64,000 nt of DNA from Aristolochia californica (lineage: Eukaryota > Streptophyta > Magnoliopsida > Piperales > Aristolochiaceae): the NCBI GenBank assembly GCA_029961685.1, contig JARWKL010000008.1:5086501-5150500 (forward strand). The letters run 5' to 3'. The notes under the pieces were generated by a model. It was not told where the DNA came from, did no database searches, and worked only from the letters and a program-made list of their open reading frames with translations. The first letter of the stretch is position 1. Every line of letters starts with the position of its first letter. Made by a program: the position numbers and the translations under genes. Below, piece by piece: positions 1-11,700 of the stretch.

Positions 1-606
1 AGTGATTCCAAGGTTGTCATTGATTGGTGCGCTAAGTCTATCCTCTTTTAAATTTTAATGGAATGAGTTTCATGCAATCATCAGATCAACTTTTAAGTTC
101 ACATAATAAAAAAGAAAAAAAAAACTGTCTTAGTAAATTGCTGAGAAATCGGATTGCACTAAGGAGTGTTATTTGCTATGAAAATTCATCGATAAGGACA
201 GTAATTAATTACAGGTTGGGAAACTCAGCTCTTCTGTACTCATAATTCTGAGCAAAATCCGAAAGATTGTATTGTTTCTATGTAATGTAACTCAGACTCT
301 TAGTTGCTGAATACCTCTCTGAAGCTTGCTTATTTTCCGGGCTCCGAGGAGTCATTGCTCATTGCTAATTTGAAATGTATCGGTTAAATTATAATTGTGC
401 TTATGGCGGTGGGACATCTATCCTTTGATAAAGAAAAAAAAGGATGGGGAAAAGAAATATAAGGCTTGGGCTTTCTGAAATCTTTATGATCACAGGATGT
501 ATGTTTTGACTGTATGTTTGATTATTAGCATCAATATTTTTACCAGGCGTTTCTTAGTGTATATATTGCTTTTTAGTGACAATATATTTTCTCTCTAATC
601 TGGAAG
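1..606. other. Intron sequence upstream of first visible MGP1 exon
   Basis: AT-rich, no conserved reading frame. It ends in a pyrimidine-rich stretch and AG at 605-606, used as the acceptor of the first visible ATP synthase exon. Confidence 0.6.
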
Positions 607-2635
607 AAATGCTGAAGGGCATCTTTTTTGAGTTCAAGAAAAAGTTTGAGACTGCCATGGGGATACTCCGCAAGGAAAAAATCACCATAGCCCCAGAAGA
701 CCCTACTTCTGTAGCTCATTTCTCAAATGTTTTGAAGACTGTGAGACAAAAGTAAGTCAGCATGTAGTATTTTGTTCCTCTGGTGATCAGTTTTATGTAT
801 CTTCTGATTGATCATCTGCTTCATATGCTTAATCTTGATTTGTTTGTCTTTACCTTGTGTTTTTTGCAGGGCAGATCTGTTTTCGGAGTCTCAACGTATA
901 CAGTACACCATCCAGACTCGAACACAGGGAATCCAAGATGCACGTACATATTTATTAACATTGCAGGAGATAAGAATCAAGTATGTGCTATCCTCTGTAG
1001 CCCCCAGAACCTTTTTATGCTTTTCTTTGGTACTGGTAACCTTTAAGAGGTGATCGATCCCCTGGTTTGCATCCATGAAACTTTGAAGCTCAAAAAAGTT
1101 AGGTCTTTTTCAGTGCGTATATCCTTGTCTGATTTGTATTGTTCTTATTGAGTATTGTCAAATGCATAAAACACAACTGTTGAAACTAATGTGATTGTAT
1201 CTTTGAAGGAGAGGACTCACTGATGACCTAGGTGCAGAGTCTATGATGATGGATGCATTGGAGAAAGTTGAGAAAGAACTTAAGAAGCCACTCTTGCGGA
1301 ACGACAAGAAGGGAATGGCTCTTCTCTTATCAGAATTTGATAAGATCAACAAGACGTAAGTCTTACTCCTGAATTGAAAGAATCCTCTTCTTTCTGAGTC
1401 AACATGCGAGATTTTTGTTTAATTTGATGACTTATTTTTCTTGTTTTGTTATGCATGGTTCACATAGTTATGCCTAAAAAATTATGCATGGTTCACATAG
1501 TTATGCCTCAAAAAAAAAAATTATGCATGGTTCACATAGTTATGCATGTTTTGTAGTTAACATAAAGTTCTATATATCATTTTGACGCACTGCTTGTATT
1601 ATTGTCTTTCTTTCTTGCCTAGTGGTGTAAAAGAGTGTCATTGCCCTTTGACCTACCTTTTCTCTCTTACTCCATAGCATTTCTCCTTTTGCACAAAGAT
1701 TGTGTTAATTTTTTTGTTTTTTTTTTTTTTTTGGAGGGGGGGGTACTTTACACTTATTGAATCAGTGGTGGGAATGAGGATAAATTTCGAACGATGATAA
1801 TATTCCTAGATATTAAATCTAATTATTTGAGCCTCCACGAAATATCGTTATGTCTTTTGGTGTTGAATATTGATCCAGTCGCCAGAAAATGTGAATTTCT
1901 GGATCCTACATCTCTGCAATATTGTTGAGCTGTTTTTTCCATTACATATTATCCCATGATTCATGTACCTGTCTGTTGGAGCTGACTCTCCAAGTTGATC
2001 ATGTTGTAGAACTTACAAATGTTTCAAGCTAAAGGTTTTAAGCAATGATTCCTTCTGACTTTAAAACGGCATATTCTTAGCTTGGATGAAGTAACACATT
2101 AATATAAAATTGTAGAAGTTCCAACATTATCATGTGAACTGAGATGCGTTTCACTGATTGTCAACCATGTTTTATCTGTGTCAACTCAAGTTCTGGAGCA
2201 TTGGATCTTCTCTTTTAAGAATCTATGAGTTTCTCTGATATATCAGAAGTCTGTTCATAGGGTACTTAAAAGGAGGGGCTCGTGTTTGGCCTGATGAAGC
2301 CCCTCAACTCATGTCCTTTGGTAGAATGAGAATCTCATATAAAACTTCTTCCTGAAAATGTATTTGATCAGACTTGGCATCCGTAAGGAAGATCTACCCA
2401 AGTATGAAGAAGAGCTGGAGAACAAAATTGCAAAATCAGTTCTGCAAGAGATGAAGAAGGATGCTATTGAAGTGATGGAAACTCAAAAGAAACGGTAGGA
2501 TTTCTCTTCACAGTTGATGATGCATATGACCTAACTGAGTTTGTTCCTAACATTTTGTGCTTGTCTTCTAGGGAGGAGTTCAAGGATGAGGAGGTGGTTG
2601 ACGTGAAGTCTTTAGACATAAGAAACTTCCTTTGA
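607..2635 (+). CDS. MGP1: Mitochondrial ATP synthase 24 kDa (FAd) subunit, 3' part of gene
   Basis: Five exons splice in one frame: 607-751, 870-980, 1209-1355, 2372-2494 and 2572-2635 (TGA), each bounded by AG/GT with matching phase. They encode 195 residues. Visible blocks include KGIFFEFKKKFE, SESQRIQYTIQTRTQ, GIRKEDLPKYEEELE and the C-terminal DVKSLDIRNFL. I recognise these as the plant-specific FAd (24 kDa) subunit of mitochondrial F1Fo-ATP synthase, known in Arabidopsis as MALE GAMETOPHYTE DEFECTIVE 1, a peripheral inner-membrane protein needed for complex assembly. The missing part is the short N-terminal exon with the presequence, which I do not find in 1-606; that stretch reads as intron and the exon should lie upstream of the window. 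No frameshift or internal stop is seen, so the visible part looks functional. Family assignment is from remembered conservation and was not searched. Confidence 0.9.
1449..1546. repeat. Short tandem repeat in MGP1 intron
   Basis: Three copies of a unit TTATGCATGGTTCACATAGT separated by short A-rich spacers, within the intron 1356-2371. The same intron carries a T/G homopolymer tract near 1711-1742. Confidence 0.85.
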
Positions 2636-3477
2636 AGAGTGTGGGTGATGAGATATGGCCACTTCAAACTGTCTTTTCTGTCTAAAGAAAGAGATTATCT
2701 CAAGTAGGATATTTGAGCTTTCAAGATTCTGTTGTGCAAAAGAGTTCTTTTTCTTGCCCATGAAGCCATCAATAATGCCAATTGTTTGGATTTGCTGATT
2801 GGTATGCAATTTATGTTTTTGGCTGAAAAACCTACAAATTGGTACATGATTGGGCTAAAATTGTTAATTTACTTATTATATAAGTGGACTAATGTAACAC
2901 CTGCTGGGCTGAAAAACCCACAAATTGGTTCCCTTCCCAAACTACATGTTTGAGGTGGTTTTTTCAACTCTTTATGTCCCGAGTGTACCATAATTCAAAT
3001 AATTGAAGCTAATGGCCACCAATGTTTGATTTTTGTGTAAGATCTGCCAATCTTTTAAATAAATACTTGAAGTTCTCAGTTTGAGCTATATACAATGGTT
3101 AGCCAAATAGAAACTCAAAAATCTTCTTCTACAACTTTCTGACACCTTTACTATATGAACAATTTTGCCATTGCTCTATTTGAAAACTCCTATGATTCTA
3201 ATAGTCAGTATTTTTGGAGGAATTAGATGATTGAAAAATCTATCCAAACTTACTCAAAACAGTGTTCCAAGTGTTTATTATAATCAAACCAAGTAGAAAG
3301 AGGATCTTGAGACCAACATTCTCTTGATGATGTATGCACTTGTTATGGTATTAGTATGTTTAGAATAATAAAAATAGACTTATTTTATTGGAATTTGTAG
3401 TTGCCATATAAGACTTTAAAGAGTAAATATTTCTCGAATATAGAATTCAAGAGAGTGTGACTATTGGAACATTGGAG
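2636..3477. other. MGP1 3' flank and spacer
   Basis: The start should contain the 3' UTR of the ATP synthase gene. The remainder is AT-rich with no gene, RNA or element that I recognise. Short open frames have no recognisable domain. Confidence 0.5.
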
Positions 3478-3480
3478 TTA

Positions 3481-3494
3481 GGGGGAGTTAGTGC
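3481..3494 (+). repeat. Left terminal inverted repeat
   Basis: Fourteen bases immediately after TTA, matching the inverted right end with two mismatches. Confidence 0.6.
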
Positions 3495-3649
3495 ACATGA
3501 CTCGGGACATGATCTTCATACGCATTATACAGTTCATGTCCTAAGGTTGTTAGGGAGCGCCAAAATTCATGTCATGTACATAATCATCCATGACTTAGGA
3601 GCTCATGTCCCAAGAGTAAATGGCGGAAAGTGTTTTCCGCCCGATTTTG

Positions 3650-4330
3650 AGAATCATCTACATGACTCAGACGCGGGGCTCTCTCTGGCTCACACCGTCT
3701 CGCTCATTTCTCCTCATTTCATTCCCGCACCTCTCTCTCGTTCCCGCAACCCCTCTGTCGTCTCCCTGAACCCCGAACTCTCTGCTCCCTCTCTCATCTC
3801 TGTCGTCCCTCTCTGGTCTCCATCTCTCGCTGTGAACGTCCTTCCGGCGTCCTTCTCTATCTCGGACTCACTCTCCCTCTGAATCTCCCGCTCGCTTCTC
3901 CCTCTCTTATCCCTCTCGGCCTCCCTCTCTCTTATCTCTCTGTCTCTTCTCCCTCTTTTCTCCCTTGCAGCATCTCACTCCCTTCTCCCTTGCGGCATCT
4001 CACTCCCTTCTCCCTCTCGCTCTTATCTTTTCCCCCAAAATTCCCTCCGATTTCTTGCGATTTCCTTGTTTCAGTTTTGGTTTTCTTCGATTTTGACATT
4101 TGGGCTTCAATTTCTTAATTTCTACTTCGATTCAGCATCGATTTCCCCATTCGGCTTTGATTTCAGCCATCGGCTTCAGTTTAACAGCCAACCTCCCTCT
4201 CCTCTCCCTCTTGACACGGGAGGTCGAGCATCTGTTGCGGAGCTTCTCGGCCTCCCTCTCTTCTCCCTCTCTGCGTACCATCGGAGCGCCGCCTCTATCG
4301 GCGTTGGCTGCCGCTGAGGAAGACGACAAT
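3650..4330. other. CT-rich, GC-rich interior of the Harbinger-like element
   Basis: Long stretches of CTCTCTCCCT-type sequence followed by balanced GC-rich sequence to about 4325, flanked by AT-rich DNA. Composition resembles a plant 5' UTR/first exon, so this may be captured host sequence. Open frames here (for example 3457-3882 and 4100-4423) are low-complexity Ser/Leu/Pro-rich and match nothing I know, so no gene is called. Confidence 0.4.
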
Positions 4331-4370
4331 GGTTTAATTTTTCGTTATAAAAAATTAAACTATCGTCATC
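4322..4370. repeat. Imperfect palindrome
   Basis: GACGACAATGGTTTAATTTT and its inverted near-copy ending in ATCGTCATC meet around 4345, so the stretch can fold into a hairpin. It lies exactly where GC-rich interior switches to AT-rich sequence, and could be the fused ends of a small second element. Confidence 0.55.
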
Positions 4371-5114
4371 AAAATCATAAATTTATAAATTTTATTTATA
4401 AAATAATTATTTTTATTTTATAATGACTATATTAAAATAGTGATTTAATAGTCATAATTAAAATATTTTTAAAATAAATAATTGATAAATTATTTTGGCA
4501 TAATTATCCGATTGTTATAGTTAATTAAACCAATGGTTTTAAATTTTGTGATAATATATTATTAATTAATAATACATAAAATATATTATGTACAAATATA
4601 TAGTGTGTTAAATTTATGATTAGATCAATTTTCTCTTAAATTATTCAGTTTTAGGTTAAAGTATATCATATATTATTAATAAATTAATAAATCAACGTTT
4701 TACTTTTGTTTTTGTTATTTATAACGTAATTTATTTATTATTTGTAATTAATCATGTGCATATTTTATTGTCTCATGTAATTACCATATTAATGCACAAT
4801 AAAATATCGAATTTAATTAATAAATATATTAATATATTTAATTATACATTAAATAACTTATTCGTGTAGTAATAATGGTTTTTTTTACCTAATTTGGGGT
4901 TTAAGGATTATGTTGTAATTAAATGTACAGTAAAGGTTTAGAGATTCTTTTTTTTTTTATGTTTTTCTCTTGTTGGGGCACTAATATTGGAAACGGTTTT
5001 CCAGTGCACATAAAGTTGTCAACATTAACACCAAGTGCGAAGATGATCTTCATGTACATGACTGACATGATTTTCATGTTGGACAGGAATTTGATCTTGA
5101 TGTATCCATTTGGG

Positions 5115-5128
5115 GGACTAACCCCCCC
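5115..5128 (-). repeat. Right terminal inverted repeat
   Basis: Inverted partner of 3481-3494, ending in a run of seven C immediately before TTA. Confidence 0.6.
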
Positions 5129-5131
5129 TTA

Positions 5132-5786
5132 ATGTAACTAACTAAATATATTAAATGATTCACATGAATATTAGTTAATTAAAACTAGTAATATCATATT
5201 CACTATATTATTTTTTATTAATAATAACTTACTTTTCAAACTTACTAAAAAATGTTATTATTATAGAAATAATTAAAATTTTAAAATTATATAATTCAAT
5301 TTAAAATAACTATTATATTATTTTTACTTTATTTTAAAGTAAAGTATTATTGAAATATTAGCTATACTTTTTTTTTTTTTTTTGATTAAGTTACTATTAA
5401 AAAAAAAAATGAGGACACATCTTCCTCGGTTTGGTCGAGGGCAGCCCACCCTAGTTGCTCAATCGAGTGGAAGAGGGCTGGCAGATTAACTAAATACCCT
5501 TTTCAACAATCTTTGACAGAACCGATTTTACCAATGCATTTGGTAGTTGGTATAAAGAGACTTATCTTACGCACTTTTCAAAAGTCAACTTGCTCATAAA
5601 CATCCCATTTCACATATCAGCTAAGAGCAAAAACAGATTACAGAATTGGGACACATCTTGAAATGAAACAGGCCAACATAACATCCAAATTAGCTGAAAA
5701 TTGTTATTAATTTACATAAGAATTACAACCTCTTCTGCATCTCAGACTAGCAAACCACTGCCCTCTCTCCCCCCCCCACTAAAAAA
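5132..5786. other. Spacer and VAL 3' UTR region
   Basis: AT-rich spacer with a T run near 5370-5383 and an A run near 5400. The part next to 5787 should include the 3' UTR of the minus-strand VAL gene. No gene recognised. Confidence 0.5.
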
Positions 5787-8700
5787 TCACACAGGATCAG
5801 ATCTTGTTTGTTCAGTTACAGTGTCTCCAACACCCTCCCTCTCTTTAACGGCTGAGGGGAAGCAACCATCATCCAGCCCTTCACTCTCCACAGTCACCGG
5901 TGGCAACACAAGGGAGCTTGAGCTGACAGGAGTTTCACTTATTAAACTGGTCAAACCGTTCTGTTTCAGATACGTCTCTAGAGGCCGAGTTGCCACTTGA
6001 AGGAGGCTCACCATACTCACACGACCTGATCCAGAATTTGCATCTTCCTCTCGATCAGGTTGGCTGTTCAAGTCTATCCCAACTTTACCCAGTTCTGCTC
6101 TTTCCAATAGAATCCCGGTCTGAACCGACTCGGAATCATCTCGTCTCGAAGAGCTTTCTTCACCACCTTCTTCCTTAACCCATACCTGCCTTTTATTGGC
6201 TGTCTCAGCCTCCCTCTCCATTTGGCGCTTCTTCTTTCGCATCATTAGGGTTTTGAATCGGCGCTTCACTGTCATGCAAACATTGCATGTACACGTCGGT
6301 TTGTGTTTTGGGCCCTTGCCACTGGGGGGTTGAATACACACAATGCACATGCAACCAGGACGATGGCGAGGATGTTTTGTTGTAGGCCCTGCCAATGGTG
6401 GAGTTGAGTTCCCATCATCTCCCAGAACAGCTGCAGAGGCCAGAGCATCAAGCCCTGAATGTAGTCCCCGATCCTGGGCTGACTTTTGAGTTCCTGCAAT
6501 TTTCCGCCTTTTAAAATCTGCAAGCATGAGCATGGATATAACAGTTTTTTTTTTTTTTTTGTAATACAATAATAACGGAAACATCTAAAAGCATAATGAT
6601 ACAAAATATTTAAGAGATCATGCAGCTGGCTCAAATTTCAAACTATACAGCTATGAGCTGACATACAGCCTCTTCAAAATCCACTACATATTGCTAGATA
6701 TACAAAACGTCCCGACATTATGGAGAACCCATGGTGTGTACAACAAAAGATCCATTGAATAAGAGATCATTTAAAGATATATAAGCAACAACATGCAATC
6801 CAGATTACGGGAAGAAACTCTGCACTCAAGCAAAGCCAAGTGAACCTAGTTTATGTGATTATCCCCCCCTTTTGCCTTTTTAACTCACCGTATATGAAGT
6901 CCCAACCATTACTCCGTCAATCTAGTTCATGTGGTTAGCCCCTAGTTAACTCACTGTAAAAGGAGTCCCAGGCCAATCACCAATTCATTATTATGGTAGG
7001 GCTGGGAATGAAATGGGTCCAGGTTCAAAGGGCAATCAAGCAGGGTTTGACCACTGACAAATTTAACTCTGCGTGTTATCATTTAATCAACATCATTGAA
7101 GCCTTGTATGAACAATCTGGATGACACCCTTTGTACTATGTTATGGTTGGGTCTGTACATGAAGTGTCCCCCATTTTATTCAACCATTTGCCAGTGCACT
7201 TGGTAGTCAACCTTTCTTTACACTTCCTTGCCAAGTATGGCCTTCAGTTTTTCTTGCCCACGAATAAAAAGTAAAACAAAAAAGAAAGAGATTTAGTCAT
7301 GTCTGTATGAGAATTACTCTTTTAACTTTTCGGTAACAGCTTCAAGATGTTGGTAACAAACAGCACATTTGTTTAAGAAAAGAAGTCTTGTTGTTTCACT
7401 GCAGTCTAAAAATTGTCATTGCAGAGAGAACCAAAATTCCTAATAGAGTAGGAAAACTAGTACCGTGGAGGATCCTAATAGACTAGGAAACTAGTAACAT
7501 GGAGGACCTTACTGCTTATTTATTCCAACGTCATAAGGCCGTCAATAGCATCACCCAAATGGTCAATATACCGGTCAGTGGTGCATACTCCTACAAATAC
7601 ACTAACCCACATGACTAGCACTCAAAAATTTGCCAATGCCTTCTCAGACCCTTCTTCGACTGTGCTATTTTTTATATATAAGGGGCTAACAACTGGAAGA
7701 GAAAGCACATTCACTTACCCATATTCATCCTCAAAAGATTTTCCAGCTCTTTTGGACTTATTTCAACAGGTGCAGAACAAGTATTTCTGGAATAACAATG
7801 GCAAAAATATGTTAACATGGAGCATTATTACCACAACCAAATTGAAGGACAATGGCATCTTAAGCAATCTAAGCAATTTGTTGAGAAGCATAACAAGAGT
7901 AATATTTTTTTAAAGTGGAAAGTACAATCACAGCTGAATCTCAATTCATCTTCACCAAAATCAAAGTTGAATCTGCCAAATATATCGAAAGCAATCCAAT
8001 CATTAATCTTCACCTTTTTGAGTCCCACATGTTTTCAGCGCATATCCAGTTTGACTGTATTAGTACATCCATAGGCAACCTGCGCCATTTGTAGCAACTA
8101 TCACACTGAACCCACTGATCCTGTCCCCTGAGAAAAACAAAGCTCACCAGTCCAGCATTCACATACACAAGAGTTCCTTTTCTTCAAATAAGTTCTTATT
8201 TTCCTTTTTCCTAGACATAAGGCTCTTGAGCATGACCACTACAAAAAATTAACATTTTCCAAACAATCTTCAGTAGACCTGAAGAAGACCACTGGTAAAT
8301 GTACAATGAGAAGATACAAGATCCAACAAAATCAGTAATTGCCTATGAAAGAGTAGCTACCTCAAAGAATTCATGGAATTTGAGCACATTCTCCCAACCT
8401 TACTTTTACCAAATATGAGCTCATCATAGTAGCAAGCACAAAAGGCCGCAAATTAACTTTACTTTTAGCTTTTGCTATAAAATTCAGCACACCCGTATGT
8501 GCCAATATGACCTTGTCTAGAATCAAATTGTAAAATTTCAACATGAATTCTTACCCAGACGCTCGTGCCGTGAAAATAGTCCTCTTCCCAAAAACTGGTG
8601 GTTCCTAGATAGAAGAAAGTTACAAGTTTGTGTTAGAAAATATCATTAGACCTAGTTTCACCTAAATTTGATATAGAAGGAAAAAGAAAAAAGAACAAAG

Positions 8701-11700
8701 AAAAAAAAGAAGACGAGATGTTTCTCACTTCATATTCTTCAAATTCATGGTCATCAATCACAACAACACTAGGTTTCATGCTTGGAGGGGGGCGAAGCAA
8801 TTCTTGTGCCTCTTCCCATGTGATCTTCAGCTCAAGAGCGTCTTCGGTATCAATAACCAGCCGCTTACTTTTAGACCCAATATTTCGACTCCTCCTCCTG
8901 TCAATAATAGGCATTGAAGGTTGAGGGAAGCCCTCGACTGGCCTACCAACATGCTTCTCAGGTTTAAGCCAGCTAATATCTCCTTCAGCTGAATTCAGAT
9001 GTTCAGATAAAGCATTCAAATGAGGGTCTGCACTTCCCTTCAGTGACTGAAGAAGCCCTGAGTAGCCACTTATAATGGGCAGATTCTCAATAACACCAGA
9101 AATGAAAGATTCTTTAGATTGGGCACCATTAGAAACAGCTGCAGAAACTTGAGTATCCTGTTCGTGACATGAAAACAAAAAATTAAGGGAAGATGAATGC
9201 ACTTAACAAATTTAGAATGTTTTCTGGTAGAGTTGAATCTAGAGATACAATAATTTTTTTCAAATGGTCTTTTTTTGTTGCTGTTGTTGAAATGGATCTA
9301 AGGATGCAATGTTATAGATAATATTCTACTCCTACTTTTATGAAAACCCACAAATCGAGAAAAAGAGATTTTTTTTTCGTTCATCTCTCTTCAAGTTCTG
9401 TATTATCCACATAAGACCAATATGGGGAAAACATGGACAGACATGCTACATATGTTGGGTCTCCATGCCACTAAGAACGGTTATGGAAATCAGATTTTTT
9501 CAATTCTAGCTAATAAATCGATGCTAGCTAGCCAATGAAAAGCAGAATAATTGATAGGTACACTATAGGTACCGAGAGAATAAAAAGCACTCCACCTGCA
9601 TAGCTATAGAGTTTGATGCCTTCCGAAATCCCATAACAAGTTTTCCTTCTGGTTCTAGTCGGCTGAAAGTTACTGTAGGAAAAAAGAGAAATTAGTATGA
9701 CTTTTTTTAAAAAAAATCAAAAGGCTCAATTTCAATGCCAAAGATGGTGCTCTACTTCAACTAAAATTTTGGCCCCATTACAAAATCAATATTGTCTAGC
9801 TAGTGTGTAGTCTGCAGTATCAACACCCTTGCACCAGCTTCTCATCTTTCTTTTTGTAAAAATCTTAAAAATTTTACAAAACCAGATTCTGCAAGACATG
9901 ATTCAAAAAACAAAAAAAGATTCTTGCAAGACATGATCTAAAGCCTTAATAAAATAGAAACGTGATACAGATACAAGTCATACAATGTTAAATTCAGGAT
10001 TTCATCAGGTCATATGAGTTGTCATGGATAGTAGTAACCATCCACAATTTGCCAACAAGAGTTAGGATCTGTGGTAAATAAAACAAGAGTATTAAAGAAT
10101 GTAACTTACCAGTATCACCAGCTTGTAGCTGCATGGATTGTATGCATGGTGTCACGCCTTCAAGGACGTACATTCTACTATTATTGTTAGGCCAAAATCT
10201 GAACTGGAAAACCCAGTCTTTCCCCTTTGCATCTTGGATCTTTAACGGGAGGCCTTCTGGTTGAGAAATTGGAGGGAAGTAAGCCTGTGCATAAATTCAT
10301 TTGACAAGATCCTTAATGAGATACGGTAGCCTAAAAAGAGTAACTAAAAAAAAAAAAAAATGAACTAGTGTTATCATTACTGTATCAGACCGACTGGTTG
10401 AATCAGGTTCTACCAAACCCAGCCACTTGTCTGGATTTGTAAGAAAGAAAACCTAGAGAGGAAAAACCAGCAAACCAATTGGTCCTGGTCAGACTGGTCT
10501 CTCCCTCCCCCATCACTTAATCAATCTCATTAATTATGTACTTTCCCTTTTTTTCTTCTTTAATTTCTGTTATTCATGCTTCACACTGTCACCAAAATTT
10601 TTAATTTCTACCGGAGGGAAGCAGTGCTCCTGGTCAAGATCCTTACGAATACCATCTAATGTAATCCTCAGTAATGTAGCAGCACTTGCTTCTTTTATAG
10701 AGCACTGAACACTGGCTTCATTTAAAAAAAAAAAAAAGAACTTATGAACCACAAAATGGAACTGTCATCTGAAACGAGATTTAATTATGGTACCACTCTT
10801 GGAGATCCATATTTTTTCATCTTATGTGCAATACTAAGATTGATTGCCGGAGTGCTGTACTGACTTCTATTAGTGGGAATAATCCCACGTGGGTTAATAT
10901 CAGTAAATTATATAGTTATTAGGTGGGAAAGAGCCTCTATACTTTAGCTAGTCATTTTTGGATGGATGTAGACTGATCTTTAATATGGTATCAGAGTAGG
11001 ACCTCTGCCAAGTTGGACCCAGTTCATGCCCCATTAAGTTTGTATCCCAATTGTGTTGTTCATGTCTTAGGCCCGTTATCTATTTCAACAGGCTTGGACA
11101 TGAAGGGGAGTGTTATGGAAATAATTGCACATGGATCAGTATCAAGAGGAGTCGTGCACTTAATAATTGGAAAAAGGTGCCCTCCTAAACCCAACTTCAA
11201 ATACTTCATAATGAGTGCAAGTCATACAGAAATATATCATCCATTGAGACATGATTTTAATTGGGAAAGCTTATGGGATTTAATCTCTTTGTTTGTGTGG
11301 TGAAAAGTGACAAAGAGGTGTACAGGCTGTTCACAGTGATGAAGCACAGTGAAAAGGACATTCTGTATGGGCATCAATCATAGAAAATCAAATCCGAACC
11401 AAGAACTTAAAGCACATAGAAAACTTACTTCAGCACAAGCTTTTGGGAGAACTAATCGACCAATTCTACCCGCATCACTGGCACTCAGAACCTTCTCAAA
11501 CAATGGCACTATTGTAGAGTTTGAACTAAAAGATAGTTCAAGGAATTACGATAACAATGAAATGAAAACTAGGCAATACTAGTGCATGCTTAATATAAGT
11601 ACAACTAAAAGAAGAACACAAATAAAAACAAGCCCAATTGTGGATACTCTCCAGATATTTGCTGCAGTTCTTGGTCCGTAATCCTTGGCCAATATCGTGG

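Larger units (their letters stand above)
3481..5128. mobile_element. Non-autonomous PIF/Harbinger-like DNA transposon
   Basis: The left end reads GGGGGAGTTAGTGC. The reverse complement of the right end reads GGGGGGGTTAGTCC, 12 of 14 identical. Both are flanked by the trinucleotide TTA (3478-3480 and 5129-5131), the target duplication typical of PIF/Harbinger elements. Subterminal zones are rich in short ACATGA/TCATGT motifs in both orientations at both ends, as expected for transposase-binding repeats. No transposase-like frame is present, so the 1.65 kb element would have moved in trans. The interior holds a GC- and CT-rich segment unlike the AT-rich rest. The superfamily assignment rests on TIR and TSD only. 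Confidence 0.6.

Noticed and set aside
3457..3882. 141-codon plus-strand open frame
   Set aside because: It starts outside and runs through the TIR of the Harbinger-like element, and the product is low-complexity Ser/Pro/Leu from CT-rich DNA; no family resemblance.
5701..6178. Plus-strand frames opposite the last VAL1 exon
   Set aside because: Shadows of the conserved minus-strand exon 12 coding sequence.
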